From Gp6-AA40 sp963742105 (lineage in GTDB: Bacteria; Acidobacteriota; Vicinamibacteria; Vicinamibacterales; UBA2999), in contig CAVUKN010000005.1 in the NCBI GenBank assembly GCA_963742105.1, forward strand, positions 1,612,001 to 1,676,000: 64,000 nucleotides of DNA. The letters run 5' to 3'. Under the pieces are notes generated by a model that made no database searches, was not told where the DNA came from, and was given only the letters and a program-made list of their open reading frames with translations. Shown piece by piece: positions 1-9,779 of this stretch. The translations under genes were made by a program, and so were the position numbers. Positions within the stretch are counted from its first letter, which is position 1; each line of letters starts with the position of its first letter.

Positions 1-161
1 GCCGACGGCCGTCCGCGACTGGTCTACGTGCGCAGCTTTGCTGACGTGAGCGTGTGGCCGTCAAACACACCGATGGACGGCGAGCCGGCCGCCGTGTCGT
101 GTTCCTGCCGGACCGTGTGTCATGCGGTCTTTCGTGCCTTCGTGGTTGTCCTGTCTCGCCG

Positions 162-1202
162 CTATTTCACGCTGCCGAAGAACAGACCATCCGGAGTCAT
201 CGGCACTGGGAACTGCTTGACCACCTTCAGCGTGTTCGGGTCGAGCACACTGACCTGGCCCGAGTACGCGGTCAGGTACACGCGGCCGTTCACCGGACTC
301 ACCTGAATGCCGCCCGTGCCGGTGCCGAGATTGTCCGACGAGGTCGCGGCGACCTGCTTCGTCGCCACGTCCACCTTCCACACCCGGATGCCAGCGGGAG
401 TGGCGCCACGCGGAGCGTTGCCCATGTTGTAGACGGCCTTGCCGTCGGGGCTGAAGCGCGCGACGAACGGGCCGCCTTCGAGTTCGACGTCGAAATCGAG
501 CTGGTTGTCCGACGTTCGGATGAACGCCATCTTGCGGGTCTGGCCGACGCTGGTCACGAACCACTTGTCATCGGGGCTGATCGTCGCCCGCTGGTTGCCG
601 CCACCGGTGTTCACCTGGGTCACCAGCTTCTTGCCCGGAACGTCGATCACCGACACGGTGCCGGCGCTGACGTTCGACGTGAAGATCTTCCTGCCGTCCT
701 TCGTCATCGCGAAGAAGTGTGTTGACGTGGAGCCGGTCGGCAGCGTCCCCACGATCGTACGTGCCTTCGGATCGATCTGCAGGATCGACTCCTTCAGCTC
801 CGCGGTCACGTAGAGCATGCCATCGGGACCTTCCTCGGGGAAGTGCGGCCGCTTGTAGTCGCCGGTGTCGAGCGTCGCCTGGATGGAGCAGTCGGCGGTG
901 CTGATGAAATGGATCTCGTGCTCGTCGGGGCCGGCCTGGCCGATGTTCGCCGGGCTGTAGACCGGTACGTACAGCGTCCGTCCGTCGCGTGAGAACGCCG
1001 CTTCGTGCGGTGCCGGTTTCATTGTCTGGCGACAGATCTCCTCGTCCGTGTCGGCGTCGAACAGCACGACGCCGGGCAGTCCTTTGCTGACGACCGCCAT
1101 CAGGTTCTTGTGCGGCTTTGCCGGTGCCTGCGCGTGCGGGGTGGCCGCCAGAATCAGCGCGACGATCGCGGCAGATCCTGCCGCGCGTGCAAATAACGAC
1201 AT
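162..1202 (-). CDS. Secreted YVTN/YncE-type beta-propeller protein
   Basis: 346-residue protein with a clear signal peptide (MSLFARAAG..., ending near HAQA) followed by repeated propeller blades such as FSRDGRTLYVP, MTKDGRKIFTSN, ISPDDKWFVTS and FSPDGKAVYNMG. The frame stays open upstream to 1304, but the start at 1202 is preferred: it follows a GGAGG at good spacing and opens the signal peptide. Proteins of this family fold as seven-bladed propellers and are exported; their substrates are mostly unknown, so no reaction is claimed. It lies alone on the minus strand; the gene beyond the window edge is unknown. Intact. Confidence 0.85.
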   Translation of the reverse strand: MSLFARAAGSAAIVALILAATPHAQAPAKPHKNLMAVVSKGLPGVVLFDADTDEEICRQTMKPAPHEAAFSRDGRTLYVPVYSPANIGQAGPDEHEIHFISTADCSIQATLDTGDYKRPHFPEEGPDGMLYVTAELKESILQIDPKARTIVGTLPTGSTSTHFFAMTKDGRKIFTSNVSAGTVSVIDVPGKKLVTQVNTGGGNQRATISPDDKWFVTSVGQTRKMAFIRTSDNQLDFDVELEGGPFVARFSPDGKAVYNMGNAPRGATPAGIRVWKVDVATKQVAATSSDNLGTGTGGIQVSPVNGRVYLTAYSGQVSVLDPNTLKVVKQFPVPMTPDGLFFGSVK

Positions 1203-1280
1203 GAATGCCTCCGGGGCCAGCATCTTCGGAGAGAATGCGCGGGGAATCAAGGGAGAGCGTGGATGTCTCGACGCGTCGAC

Positions 1281-1315
1281 CGTGAGTCGCGATTCACGAT
1301 TCACGATTCACGATT
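1281..1315. repeat. Heptad array (CACGATT class), five units
   Basis: Five consecutive 7-bp units (CGTGAGT, CGCGATT, then CACGATT three times) between two divergent genes. Same heptamer class as the arrays near 5.9, 21.2, 30.7, 50.6 and 60.6 kb. Only one arm is present here. Confidence 0.8.
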
Positions 1316-1442
1316 GGGACGTCATCGCTATTTCGCATTGACCCATCTGAACATTGACTCATTTGCCTGGTTTCAGTGTTCAAATTGGCCAATCGTCCAT
1401 TGGATGCTACGATCCCGCCCCTTCACCATCGCAGGAGGGACT

Positions 1443-1829
1443 GTGGCGCATCTCGACGCGGACCTGGCTGTCACCCTCGAGGAAGATCGTCCCGGCACGC
1501 TGGCCCGGGCATTGGGCAGCGTGAGCGCGGCCGGGATCAATATCGACGGGTATGCGGAGATCGGCGGCGTGGTCCACGTGCTGTCACCGGATCTGCGAGC
1601 CACCCACGATTGTTTGCAGTCCGCCGGTTTTCGTATCGTGCAGGAAACGCAGGTGGTGGTCGTCGAGGTGCCCGACGAGCCGGGCGCCGCCGCCGGCGTG
1701 TTCCAGCGATTGGCCGAGGCGCACATCAACATCAAGTACTGGTACCTGGCGACCCGCAACCGGCTCGTGATTGCATCCGACAATCCACAGGCGGTGCTGA
1801 AGGCGCTGGCGGCGCCGGCTGCCGCTTAG
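1443..1829 (+). CDS. Small ACT-domain protein
   Basis: 128 residues starting at GTG, preceded by GCAGGAGGGA at ideal spacing; the upstream extension of the frame runs through repeat DNA and is rejected. Two ACT-like halves are visible, the first around 'EEDRPGTLARALGSVSAAGI' and the second around 'VPDEPGAAAGVFQRLAEAHI'. ACT domains bind amino acids and regulate metabolic enzymes; stand-alone double-ACT proteins are common but usually uncharacterised. A possible promoter lies just upstream (TTGGCC at 1385, 17-bp spacer, TACGAT at 1408). The next gene begins 6 bases downstream, so the two may be cotranscribed. Confidence 0.8.
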   Translation: MAHLDADLAVTLEEDRPGTLARALGSVSAAGINIDGYAEIGGVVHVLSPDLRATHDCLQSAGFRIVQETQVVVVEVPDEPGAAAGVFQRLAEAHINIKYWYLATRNRLVIASDNPQAVLKALAAPAAA

Positions 1830-1835
1830 GAACAG

Positions 1836-2706
1836 ATGAAGAATTTCCGCGGCGTCGCTCTGAGCTCGTGTTGCCTGCTGGCGCTCATCGCCACCGCAGC
1901 CATTCTCTCTTGGCCTGGGGAGTCCAGGGGCATCGTCTTGTCGCTCAGCTGGCCACCAACCATTTGACGAGTGTGGCGAAGCAGAACGTGACATGGCTGC
2001 TCGCGCCGGAGACGCTCGGCGACATCGCCAGCTGGGCAGATGACGTCCGGAGCGGGATCAACCAGACGGCGCTCTGGCACTACGTCAACCTTCCTCCCGA
2101 CGCGAAAGCATACGATCGGGATCGCGATTGCCCACGGCAGCCAGGAGTGACGGCCGGTTCGCGCGACGATGCGTGGCGTGACTGCGTGGTCGATCGCATC
2201 GGCTACCACGAGCAGCGACTGGCAGACACCAAGCTCGATCGGGCGGATCGTGCGATTGCGCTCAAGTTCCTCGTCCACTTTGTCGGCGACATCCACCAGC
2301 CGCTGCACGCGTCCGGCATTGAACGTGGCGGCAACGGCATCCTGGTTCGTGTCTTCGGATCGGACACCTGCGGCACCGATCCCGCTCGTCAGAGCCCATG
2401 CAACCTCCACGGCGCGTGGGACTCGCTGATGATCGCGCACCGGAATCTTGATGATGCGGGCTTCCTCAAGGTGCTCGAGAATCGCCTCACGAACGACCGG
2501 TTGCTGAACAAGCCAGCCGGCACGCCAGCCGACTGGGCATGGAATCGCTGACGCTTTCGAATGCGGTGCTGCTGCCGCAGCAGGGGAACGTGGACGAGGC
2601 CTACTACGCGAAGAGCATCACGATCATCGAGCAGCGCCTTGCCCTCGCCGGTGCCCGGCTCGCGCAACTGCTGAATCGATCGCTCACCGTCCGGCCGCCC
2701 GTGTAG
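1836..2706 (+). CDS. S1/P1-type secreted nuclease, frame-shifted twice
   Basis: Zinc-dependent single-strand nuclease / 3'-nucleotidase family. The start ATG opens a signal peptide (MKNFRGVALSSCCLLAL...); after a shift near 1912 the mature N-terminus WGVQGHRLVAQLA appears, whose Trp and His are zinc ligands in S1/P1 enzymes. Other ligand motifs follow in order: WADDVR, LWHYVN, HFVGDIHQPLHA and NLHGAWD. A second shift near 2538 moves the frame to ESLTLSNAVLL and the stop at 2706. Both shifts look like one missing base, which is the minority type in this window. Length and motif order are otherwise normal, so a sequencing error or a recent lesion is more likely than decay. Confidence 0.8.
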
Positions 2707-2870
2707 CGCGCGGTGCGCTGCTTTTCGGCAACTGCTGGACGCCCGGCTGGCGCGCCTAGTACAGTTGCCCGGTTTGTCCCGGGTCTGCCGGCTCGTCCAC
2801 ACCGCTCGACACGCTCCCAGCGCGAACGGCCAAGCCGAAGAACCGGTCCACCCTGATAGAGGAGTTCCAG

Positions 2871-3389
2871 ATGGTCCTGACGAAGTCCGAGTTGATTGGC
2901 TCACTCCAGAACGAATCCCGTATCCTGCTTCACCTGGCCAGCAAGGTCGAACCGCACATGCGCGACTACCGCCCGACACCGAAGCAGCGCAGCGCGCTCG
3001 AACTGCTGCAGTACCTGAGCATCATGGGCCCGGAGCTGGTGAAGGCGGCCAGGCGCGGCGCATTCGATCGCGAGTCCTGGACGCGCCGCTGACAAAGCGG
3101 CGAAGGCGCGCGACTGGGATCAGACGGTCGCGGCACTCGCGACGCAGGGTGAGCAGTACGCGCTCGCTGCTGGACGGCTGGACCGACGCGGACTTCCGCG
3201 GCGGATATCGATCCGTTCGGCCGCGGTAAGACCAGCAAGGGTGCCTTTCTCGTCAACATGGTGCTCGGCGGTCATGCAGCGTACCGCACGCAGCTGTTCT
3301 GCTACCTGAAGTCGTGTGGTCGCGACGAACTCAGCACGATGAACCTGTGGGGCGGGGTGGATGCACCGGTCGCGCAGGCGCAGAGTTAG
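2871..3389 (+). CDS. DinB-like four-helix protein, multiply frame-shifted
   Basis: Starts at an ATG with GAGGAG upstream (MVLTKSELIGSLQNESRILL...). The sequence moves through the other frames near 3085, 3164 and 3205, each time by one extra base, reading AADKAAKARDWDQTVAALAT, then LLDGWTDADFRGG, then IDPFGRGKTSKGAFL and LGGHAAYRTQLF to the stop. The reconstructed protein of about 170 residues resembles DinB/DUF1569-type metal-binding helical bundles, which include mycothiol-, bacillithiol- or glutathione-dependent transferases as well as uncharacterised members. Substrate unknown. It is one of three DinB-like genes in this window. Confidence 0.6.
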
Positions 3390-3420
3390 TGCCTGACACG
3401 GTTCGCCGACAGAGGAGCTT

Positions 3421-4563
3421 ATGAAGCGACAGCTTGTTCTCGGAATGTGCGGGGCGCTGCTGAGCGGCGCGACGCTGCTGGCGCAGGGCCCGCTCCTGCC
3501 GCCCGGCGCGAGCCCGCAGGCGACGCAGGATCCCGGCTACAACGATCTGATTGGCACGTGCCAGACGCCGGCACCCGCTGCGGCGGCTCGTCCCGGCGGG
3601 GCCGGTGGCGCCGGTGGCGCCCGCGCGGGCGGCGCGCCTGGAGGGGCTGCCGCGACACCTCCGGCGACGCCTCCCGCCTTTCCACCGCCGCCAGCCGAGT
3701 ACACGGTCAAGGCCATTCCCGGCGTGATCGCCGATGGTCAGAAATGGACGAAGGTCTGGGAGGTCAGCGGCAACAACGCCGATGGCATCCTGGCTGACAA
3801 GGACGGCAACCTGCTGATCGCGCAGAACCACAACAGCGCGGTCGTGAAGCTCGATTACAAGACCAACCAGCCGACGACGGTCTACAAGGACACGCATACT
3901 GGCGGCGCCTTATCGATGAACAAGAAGGGAGAACTCTTCATCGTCCAGCGCGGCCTGCATTCAAACGTGACGAAGCTGGCGCCGAAGCGTGAAGTGCTCG
4001 CCGACAAGCTGCCCAACGGTGATCCGCTGGATTGCCTGCGCGGCGTCATCAACGATCTGACGGCCGACAGCAAGGGCGGCGCGTACTTCACGATGGGCGG
4101 GCTGTTCTACGCGAGCCCGAAGGGCCTCGTCACGCGCTACGGTGAAGGGCTCAACACGAACGGCGTCGTGCTCAGCGCCGACGAGAAGACGCTGTACGTG
4201 ACGAACGGCGCGTTCGGCGGTCCCGCCGGCACGATCGCGGCCTTCGACGTGCAGGCGGATGGCTCGCTGACGAATCAGCGTGAGTTCGTCCGGCTGCCCT
4301 CGGGCGGAGGCGACGGTCTCACCATCGACAACGACAACCGCCTCTATGTCACGGCCGGGCCGAACCTGCACGTGGTCGCGCCGGACGGCAAGCTGCTGGG
4401 AAGTATTCCGGCGCCATACGGATTGATCTCGGCCGCGTTCGCCGGGAAGGACAAGAAGACGATGTACGCCGTCGTCAGCCTCAGCGATCCGACACGGCTG
4501 CAGCACGCGTTCGTCTATGCGATCCCGATGATTGCGCAGGGGTATAAGGGTCGAGCCAAGTAG
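3421..4563 (+). CDS. Secreted SMP-30/gluconolactonase-like beta-propeller protein
   Basis: 380 residues, ATG after GAGGAG. Signal peptide about 1-22 (ends near LLAQG); a Gly/Ala/Pro-rich low-complexity linker around residues 50-85; then a six-bladed-propeller-like domain with NNADGILADKDGNLLIAQ, GVINDLTADSKGGAYFT, TNGVVLSADEKTLYVTNG and GDGLTIDNDNRLYVTAG. The Asp/Asn spacing matches the calcium-binding SMP-30/gluconolaconase family (lactonases, strictosidine-synthase-like proteins). Periplasmic or extracellular lactone hydrolysis is possible but the substrate cannot be inferred. Intact. A long inverted heptad array follows 7 bases after the stop. Confidence 0.85.
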   Translation: MKRQLVLGMCGALLSGATLLAQGPLLPPGASPQATQDPGYNDLIGTCQTPAPAAAARPGGAGGAGGARAGGAPGGAAATPPATPPAFPPPPAEYTVKAIPGVIADGQKWTKVWEVSGNNADGILADKDGNLLIAQNHNSAVVKLDYKTNQPTTVYKDTHTGGALSMNKKGELFIVQRGLHSNVTKLAPKREVLADKLPNGDPLDCLRGVINDLTADSKGGAYFTMGGLFYASPKGLVTRYGEGLNTNGVVLSADEKTLYVTNGAFGGPAGTIAAFDVQADGSLTNQREFVRLPSGGGDGLTIDNDNRLYVTAGPNLHVVAPDGKLLGSIPAPYGLISAAFAGKDKKTMYAVVSLSDPTRLQHAFVYAIPMIAQGYKGRAK

Positions 4564-4570
4564 CTCGTAG

Positions 4571-4696
4571 ATAGCCGGCAGCTGGTAGCCGGCAGCTGGT
4601 AGCTGGTAGCCGGTAGCCTGTAGCCTGTGGCGGGCAGCGTTCAGCCACGGGCCACCAGCTACAGGCCACCAGCTACCGGCTACTGGCTACCGGCTA
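4571..4696. repeat. Inverted heptad array (GTAGCCG / CGGCTAC class), 18 units
   Basis: Eighteen units in unbroken 7-bp register: ATAGCCG, GCAGCTG, GTAGCCG, GCAGCTG, GTAGCTG ... and past the centre CCAGCTA, CAGGCCA, CCAGCTA, CCGGCTA, CTGGCTA, CCGGCTA. The second half is the reverse complement of the first, so the whole array can fold into one long hairpin. It sits in the 180-bp gap between two co-directional genes and ends about 40 bp before the next ribosome-binding site. Confidence 0.9.
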
Positions 4697-4744
4697 TCTT
4701 GACTTGCTCCCCGGTCAGCCTAGAATCGCGGCGGGAGGAGCTGC

Positions 4745-5903
4745 ATGACCCGCAGGATCCGTTTCGCCCTCATCGCGGCATTTGCCGTCGCCGGCCCGCT
4801 GAGCCTCGTCGTTTCCGGTCAGAACTACTCGACGCCTCCTCCTCTCGTCGTCACGGCGTTCGGCGGCAAGCCCGCGCCCGCCTACAAGACGCCGATGACG
4901 CCGTGGGGCGACCCCGACCTGCAGGGGACGTGGTCGAGTGACGACACGGACGGCATTCCGATGGCGCGCGGCGGCGGGCGCGGCGGCGCCGCGGCGCCGA
5001 CCGGGTTGTATCGCACCGACGCTGAAGTGGCTCAGCGCCAGCAGCAGATCGATGACCGCCGCGAGGCGTGCCGAAACCAATGCGACCAGCACCTTCCGCT
5101 CCGATTTCGGCCGGCGCGCGTTTGCACAGACCTCGCTGATCGTGGATCCGCCGGACGGTCGCGTGCCCGCGTTCACCGACGAAGGGCGCAAGCGGCCGAT
5201 GCCGCGCGGCACCTACGGCAACGGGCCGCTCGACTGGACGACCGACTTCTCGCTCTACGAACGCTGCATCACCCGCGGCATCCTCGGTTCTTCGCTGCGC
5301 GTCATCTACGGCAACGGCCAGCGGATCCAGCAGGCGCCGGGCATCGTGGCGATCTCGTACGAGATGGTGCACGACACCCGCATCATCTACACCGACGGCC
5401 GTCAGCACCTCTCGCAGAACATCCACCAGTACCTTGGCGACTCGCGCGGCCGCTGGGAGGGCGACGAGCTCGTCGTCGAGACGACGAACCTGACCGATCA
5501 GACCGCAATCGGGCTGAATGGCAACGGCAACCGGCACAGCACGCAGATGAAGCTGACCGAGCGCTTCAAGCGTGTCGCCAACGACGTCGTCCAGTACCAG
5601 GTGACCGTGGACGATCCGGTGACCTACGTGCGCCCGTTCACGTTGTCGTATCCGCTGACGCCGCTCGATGGCGGCGAGCTGTTGCCGTACGACTGCCACG
5701 AGGGGAACATGGCACTGCAGCAGTCGCTCGGCGCCGAGCGTGCCGAGGACAAGGCGCTCGAGGAGGATCGCCGGAAGGGCATCAACCGGCCGCGACGGCC
5801 GGTGCAGGATGGCCTCGGCGTCGGTGGCACACCCGCAGCTCCGGCCGGACGCGGCGGCGGGCCGCCAGCCGGCGTACGGGCAGTAGGGCGGGTCAGGCGC
5901 TGA
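4745..5903 (+). CDS. Secreted 'WEGDxLVV' family protein, one frameshift
   Basis: Start ATG follows GGGAGGAG. Signal peptide (MTRRIRFALIAAFAVAG...), then MTPWGDPDLQGTWSSDD, a typical opening for this family. Near 5070 one extra base shifts the frame (EA to AETNATSTFRSDFG); the remainder is continuous to 5903 with RIIYTDGRQHL, RGRWEGDELVVETTNLTD, THE MKLTERFKR region, VDDPVTYVRPFTLSYPL and ELLPYDCHEGN. I know no experimentally defined function for this family; it is exported and expanded in Acidobacteriota. Five members lie in this window (also near 7.0, 38.4, 44.2 and 51.2 kb). C-terminus is Gly/Ala/Pro-rich. Confidence 0.7.
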
Positions 5904-5994
5904 TCGTGAATCGTGAATCGTGACGGTGACGATCGTGAACCGTGAACCGTGAATCACGATTCATGATCACGAATCATGAATCACGAATGATCGT
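5904..5994. repeat. Inverted heptad array (TCGTGAA / TTCACGA class)
   Basis: Units TCGTGAA, TCGTGAA, TCGTGAC, GGTGACG, ATCGTGA, ACCGTGA, ACCGTGA, then ATCACGA, TTCATGA, TCACGAA, TCATGAA, TCACGAA, TGATCGT, all in 7-bp register. It starts directly at the stop codon of the preceding gene and ends about 10 bp before the next ribosome-binding site. Confidence 0.88.
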
Positions 5995-6016
5995 GGCGAC
6001 GAGATAGGAGAACTCC

Positions 6017-6553
6017 TTGACGTTCGGTTCCAGGATTGCGGCGCTGATAGTCGCGATTGGCGCCGCTGGCGTCATCGGCCATCAGCGCCCAGGCGCCCGC
6101 CGGCGCGAAGCCGGGCCAGCCGACGATGACCGTCGTCTGCAGCACCGCGGCGACGCCGGTCTTCAAAGTGACCGTCAGCGAATCCGGGCGATCGCGAGAT
6201 CTCGTTGATGCTCGGATTCACACCCGGCAGTCCGCAGCCGCAGGTCTTCAACGCGCTGACGGTTGCCGTGATCCGGATCGCCACCGGCGCCACCGAGGAA
6301 TACGTGTACGTGAATCCGAAGTACGCGACCTATTCGGGAAAGCGCGATCCGTGGATCGTGCCGCTGAAAGCTGGCGGCGACTTACGACATCGAGGTGCCG
6401 TTGCGCGACTTCATCTCCAGCATGAACTACAACGCGCTCGAGCCGGGAACCGCCGTTGGCGGACAGTTGATCCTCGACGCGCGCGCGGTGCCGAATCAGC
6501 CCGGGCGGGTGTGGACGGGAAAGATCGAAACGCCGATCGATTCGTGCGGTTAA
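6017..6553 (+). CDS. Small secreted protein of unknown function, three frameshifts
   Basis: Proposed TTG start at 6017 after ATAGGAG, with a hydrophobic signal sequence (FGSRIAALIVAIGAAGV). Single extra bases near 6080, 6188 and 6382 break the frame; following them gives QPTMTVVCSTAATPVFKVTV, SLMLGFTPGSPQPQVFNALT, EEYVYVNPKYATYSGKRDPW, TYDIEVPLRDFISSMNYNAL and a C-terminus near ETPIDSCG. The result is about 175 residues of probable beta-rich exported protein. No family recognised. It is convergent with the next gene, with a strong hairpin between them. Confidence 0.5.
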
Positions 6554-6554
6554 T

Positions 6555-6601
6555 TGAACCGGGTTGATTTTTTCGTGGTTCGTAAAAATCAACCCGGTTC
6601 A
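6555..6601. terminator. Bidirectional hairpin terminator between convergent genes
   Basis: Perfect 18-bp stem (TGAACCGGGTTGATTTTT paired with its reverse complement) around an 11-base loop. Read from either side the GC part of the stem is next to a run of T, as expected for a terminator serving both convergent genes. Its AACCCGGTT core resembles the palindrome at 37971. Confidence 0.75.
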
Positions 6602-6606
6602 TATTA

Positions 6607-7496
6607 TTACGGCGTGATCGGGCTGATCAGCGAATCGCCCGCCATGCTCTCCGGTGACAGGTTGTTCTCCTGGCACTGATACTCGAACAGTTCGTTGCCT
6701 TTCTGCCAGCCGAGCGTGTAGCCGCTGGTCCACGGCGCCGTGTACGCGCCGGGATCGTCGATCGTGACCTCGTAGTTCAGCGTGTCGAAGTTCGTCCGCG
6801 TCAGCTTCTCGGTGAGGTGCATCTGGGTGGTGTGCGGCAGGCCGTCGCGGTTCATCCAGAAGCCCTCGTTGAAGCCGACGCTGTCGACGACCAGCGTGTC
6901 CCCTTCCCAGTGTCCGATCGAGTGTCCGAGATAGCTCGGCGCCAGATTCTTCGGGATGGGCGCGGCCGTCCATGTAGATGATGCGGTAGCTCTGCGCGTT
7001 CGAGACGTTGAAGATGAAGACCTTCTGCAGTTCCGGCAAGTCGACGATCTCGAGACCGTACGGCGACATCAGCTGCCGAGGACCGCCTGACGGCTTGCAC
7101 CGCGTATACGGCTCGCTGGCCAGCGCGCTGAGGTGACGCTCGTTGGTCAGCGCCTTGGCCCACGGCTGCAGCGGAACCTGGTCGATGTGGATACGTGCGC
7201 GTTCGCGTGGCGGCGGCCTGATACGAGTTCGGGTTGTTGACCAGATGTTCGTTGCGGCGCTCCCAGACGCCGCTTTCGCCTTTCGGCGCGCCGAAGTTGA
7301 TGCGCCCATCCGGCCAGCGCGGCGCCGGTAACGACGGCGCATTCCCGCGGCCGGCGCCGCCCTGTCGCGCGCCCGCCCCGTCTCCACGTCCGCCGCCACC
7401 CTGTTGCACGAGCGGCGGGGGCGCCTGTTGTTGAGCGGTCACGCCGACCGTCATCGCGAACAGCGTCATCACGTGCTGCTGCGGCAGGGTTCGCAC
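6607..7496 (-). CDS. Secreted 'WEGDTLVV' family protein, two frameshifts
   Basis: Signal-like N-terminus (MTLFAMTVGVTAQQQ), then a Gly-rich stretch and RWPDGRINFGAPKGESGVW. An extra base near 7203 leads into HIDQVPLQPWAKALTNERHL and the CKPSGGPRQ, YGLEIVDLPELQKVFI and YRIIYMDGRAHP segments. A second extra base at CCC-G near 6952 restores KNLAPSYLGHSIGHWEGDT and the last part DGLPHTTQMHLTEKLTR, VTIDDPGAYTAPWTSGY, ELFEYQCQENN to the stop. Function unknown; exported. The second shift is at nearly the same family position as in the paralogue near 51 kb. Confidence 0.65.
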
Positions 7497-7512
7497 TGGA
7501 GAGTAGGTTCAG

Positions 7513-7617
7513 GCATGCAGGTACCAGGAATCAGGGAGGTATCAGGTTGCAGGGGGCAGGGGACAGGGCAAAGGGGCAGGGCAAGGGACAGGCGGCAGGG
7601 ACAGGGAGCAGCGAGAG
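7513..7617. repeat. Degenerate GGGCAGG/GGAATCA heptad-like array
   Basis: About 100 bp of purine-rich near-repeats (CAGGAAT, CAGGGAG, GGGGGCAGG, GGGGCAGGGCAAGGGACAGG). The 7-bp register is looser than in the other arrays. It fills the gap upstream of the ABC transporter genes. Confidence 0.6.
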
Positions 7618-7663
7618 AACCGAGTGGACTCCTCGCACCGTATTGGCTCACAGTAGTCACCGA

Positions 7664-8411
7664 ATGCTCGAGGTTCGAAACCTGCGGAAGGCCTACGGCT
7701 CGATCGTGGCGGTGGACGACGTCTCGTTCTGCGTCGGACCGCGGCGAGCTGGTGGCCGTGCTCGGTCCCAATGGCGCGGGCAAGACGACGACGATTTCGA
7801 TCATCAGCGGGCTGGTCACGCCGGATCGCGGCGAGGTTCAGATTGGCGGCGCAAGCCGCTGCGCGGTGACACCGATCCCGATCAAGCGACAGATCGGCCT
7901 GGTCCCGCAGGACGTCGCGCTCTACGACGAGCTGACCGCGCGACGACAACCTCCGCTTCTTCGGGGCGCTGTTCGGCCTGGGCGGCCGCGGCTGTCGATG
8001 CGGCGATCCGAGTCGGTGCTGGCGTGGTCGGCCTCGCCGAGCGCGCCCGGCGATCGCGTCGGCACGTTCAGCGGCGGGATGAAGCGGCGGCTCAACCTGG
8101 CGGCCGGGTCTGCTGCACGATCCCGGACATCCTGCTGCTCGACGAGCCGACGGTCGGCGTCGATCCCCAGAGCCGCAACGCCATCTTCGACAACCTCGAA
8201 GACGCTCAAGCGGCGCGGCAAGACGCTCGTCTACACGACACACTACATGGAAGAGGCCGAGCGACTGGCCGATCGCGTCGTGATCATCGATCGCGGCCGC
8301 GTCGTCGCCGACGACTCGGTGATCAGTCTGCGCGGCAGCCTGTCGGCGTCGGCGAGCGTCAGCCTCGAGGAGGTGTTCCTCTCGCTGACGGGAAGGAGCC
8401 TGCGGGACTGA
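7664..8411 (+). CDS. ABC-2 type exporter ATPase, heavily frame-shifted
   Basis: Reading through single extra bases gives a normal nucleotide-binding domain of about 240 residues: MLEVRNLRKAYGSIVAVDDV, the Walker A GPNGAGKTTT, Q-loop region IGLVPQDVALYDEL, signature TFSGGMKRRLN, Walker B DILLLDEPTVGVDPQSR and switch HYMEEAERLADRV. Shifts occur near 7738, 7940, 7990, 8108, 8133 and 8205. Motifs are perfect despite the shifts, which argues that the protein is functional and the insertions are sequencing errors. Its stop overlaps the start of the permease gene, so the pair forms one exporter. Confidence 0.75.
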
Positions 8412-9698
8412 TGCAGTGGATTGCTCTGCGGCGCTCGTGCGCAAGGACCTGCTGCTGTTCTTCAGCGATCGCCGCGCGGTGATCATGGGGCTCATCGCGC
8501 CCATCGCCATCGCGTCGTTCTTCGGGTCGATCTTCAGCGGCTCCGACAACTCGGAGCCGGCGAAGATCGCGATCGCGATCGTGGACGAGGACGGCGGCGC
8601 GGTGTCGAAAGCCGTTCTTGCCGGTGTCGGTGGCGACAGGATGCTGAGAGTATCGACGCCATCACGCCCGGATGCCCGTGCGGCCGTCCGCGCCGGCAAG
8701 GTCAGCGTCGCAGTCGTCATTCCCGCAGGGCTTCGGCGACGCAGCCGGCGCGCGCGTTCTTCGGCGACGGCAGCGCGCCGGCGCTGACGATGTGGTTCGA
8801 CCCTTCGCGGGCGAGCGGAGCTCGGAATGGTGCGCGGCATCATGACGCAGCACGTCATGGAGGCCGTCAGCAGGGAGACGTTCGGCGGAGCCTCAGGCCG
8901 GCGGATCGTCGAGGAATCGCTCAACGGCCTTGACGCCCTGTCCATGCCGGCCGAACAGAAGCAGGCATTGCGCACGTTGCTGCAGTCGGTGCAGCAGTTC
9001 TACGGCAACCTGCCGGCAGGGAAGCGGCGCACGCCCGTTCGCGATGCCGTACACCGTCAGCGAGGAGGCGGTAACCTCGCAGACGAGCGTGCCGTACAAC
9101 GGCTACGCGCACTCGTTCGCCGGCATGGGCGCGCAGTTCATCCTGTTCTCCGCCATCGACCTTGGCATCGGCATCCTGCTCGAGCGTCAACGCGGGCTGT
9201 GGAAGCGCCTGCGCAGCGCGCCGCTCTCGCGTTTCTGGCTGCTGGCCGGCAAGGCGCTGAGCAGCGGCGATCATCGGCTTCGTGACGATGCTCGTTGCGT
9301 TTGCGTTCGCGATCGTCGTCTTCAAGGTGCGGATTGCCGGTAGCGTTCGTCGGCTTCGTCGCGATTGCCGCCGCCTATGCCGTCATGGTGGCAACGTTCG
9401 GCCTGCTGGTCGCGGCTCTCGGTCAAGACGCCCGGCGGCACGCGCGGCATAGCGATCCTGGCGACGCTGATCATGGTCATGCTGGGCGGAGCGTGGGTGC
9501 CTGCCTTCATCTTTCCCGCATGGCTGCAGCAAGTCACGCTGATCATCCCGGTGCGATGGGCGATCGACGGACTCGATGCGGTGACGTGGAGAGGGCTTGG
9601 GGTTCGGCGCGGCCCTGTGGCCGACGGTGGTCCTGCTGGGATTTTCGGTTCTCTTCGGGGCGCTGGCGCTGGCCAGGTTCCGCTGGGAAGAAGCGTGA
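8411..9698 (+). CDS. ABC-2 family membrane permease, heavily frame-shifted
   Basis: Overlaps the ATPase gene stop. The reconstructed order is ALVRKDLLLFFSDRRAVIMG, a first membrane segment (LIAPIAIASFFGSIF), a long extracytoplasmic loop (PAKIAIAIVDEDGG ... VRGIMTQHVMEAVSRETFGG ... SYNGYAHSF-like), then the membrane part (GMGAQFILFSAIDLGIGILL, ERQRGLWKRLRSAPLSRFWL, MLVAFAFAIVVF, GFVAIAAAYAVMVATFGLLV, GIAILATLIMVMLGGAWVPA) and a last segment near the stop. This is the YhfG/NatB-like layout of ABC-2 exporters. At least seven single-base shifts, mostly extra bases. Substrate unknown. Confidence 0.7.
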
Positions 9699-9714
9699 CG
9701 TGGTTCGACGTGGC

Positions 9715-9762
9715 GCGAGCCTTGTCAGGCTCGCTGGGCGCGGACCTGGCAAGGTCCGCGCC
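9715..9762. repeat. Tandem GC-rich palindromes (REP-like pair)
   Basis: Two adjacent hairpins: GCGAGCCT-TGTC-AGGCTCGC (9715-9734) and GGCGCGGACCT-GGCA-AGGTCCGCGCC (9737-9762, perfect 11-bp stem). They lie between convergent genes and could terminate transcription, though neither is followed by a T run. Confidence 0.75.
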
Positions 9763-9779
9763 ACAGCCCTCGATGAGAC

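Noticed and set aside
1..306. Open frame at the left edge that could be the end of a gene
   Set aside because: It lies mostly antisense to the beta-propeller gene and shows no recognisable protein pattern. Bases 1-161 hold nothing I can name.
9737..9762. Classical intrinsic terminator
   Set aside because: Perfect stem but no T run on either side; listed as a REP-like palindrome instead.
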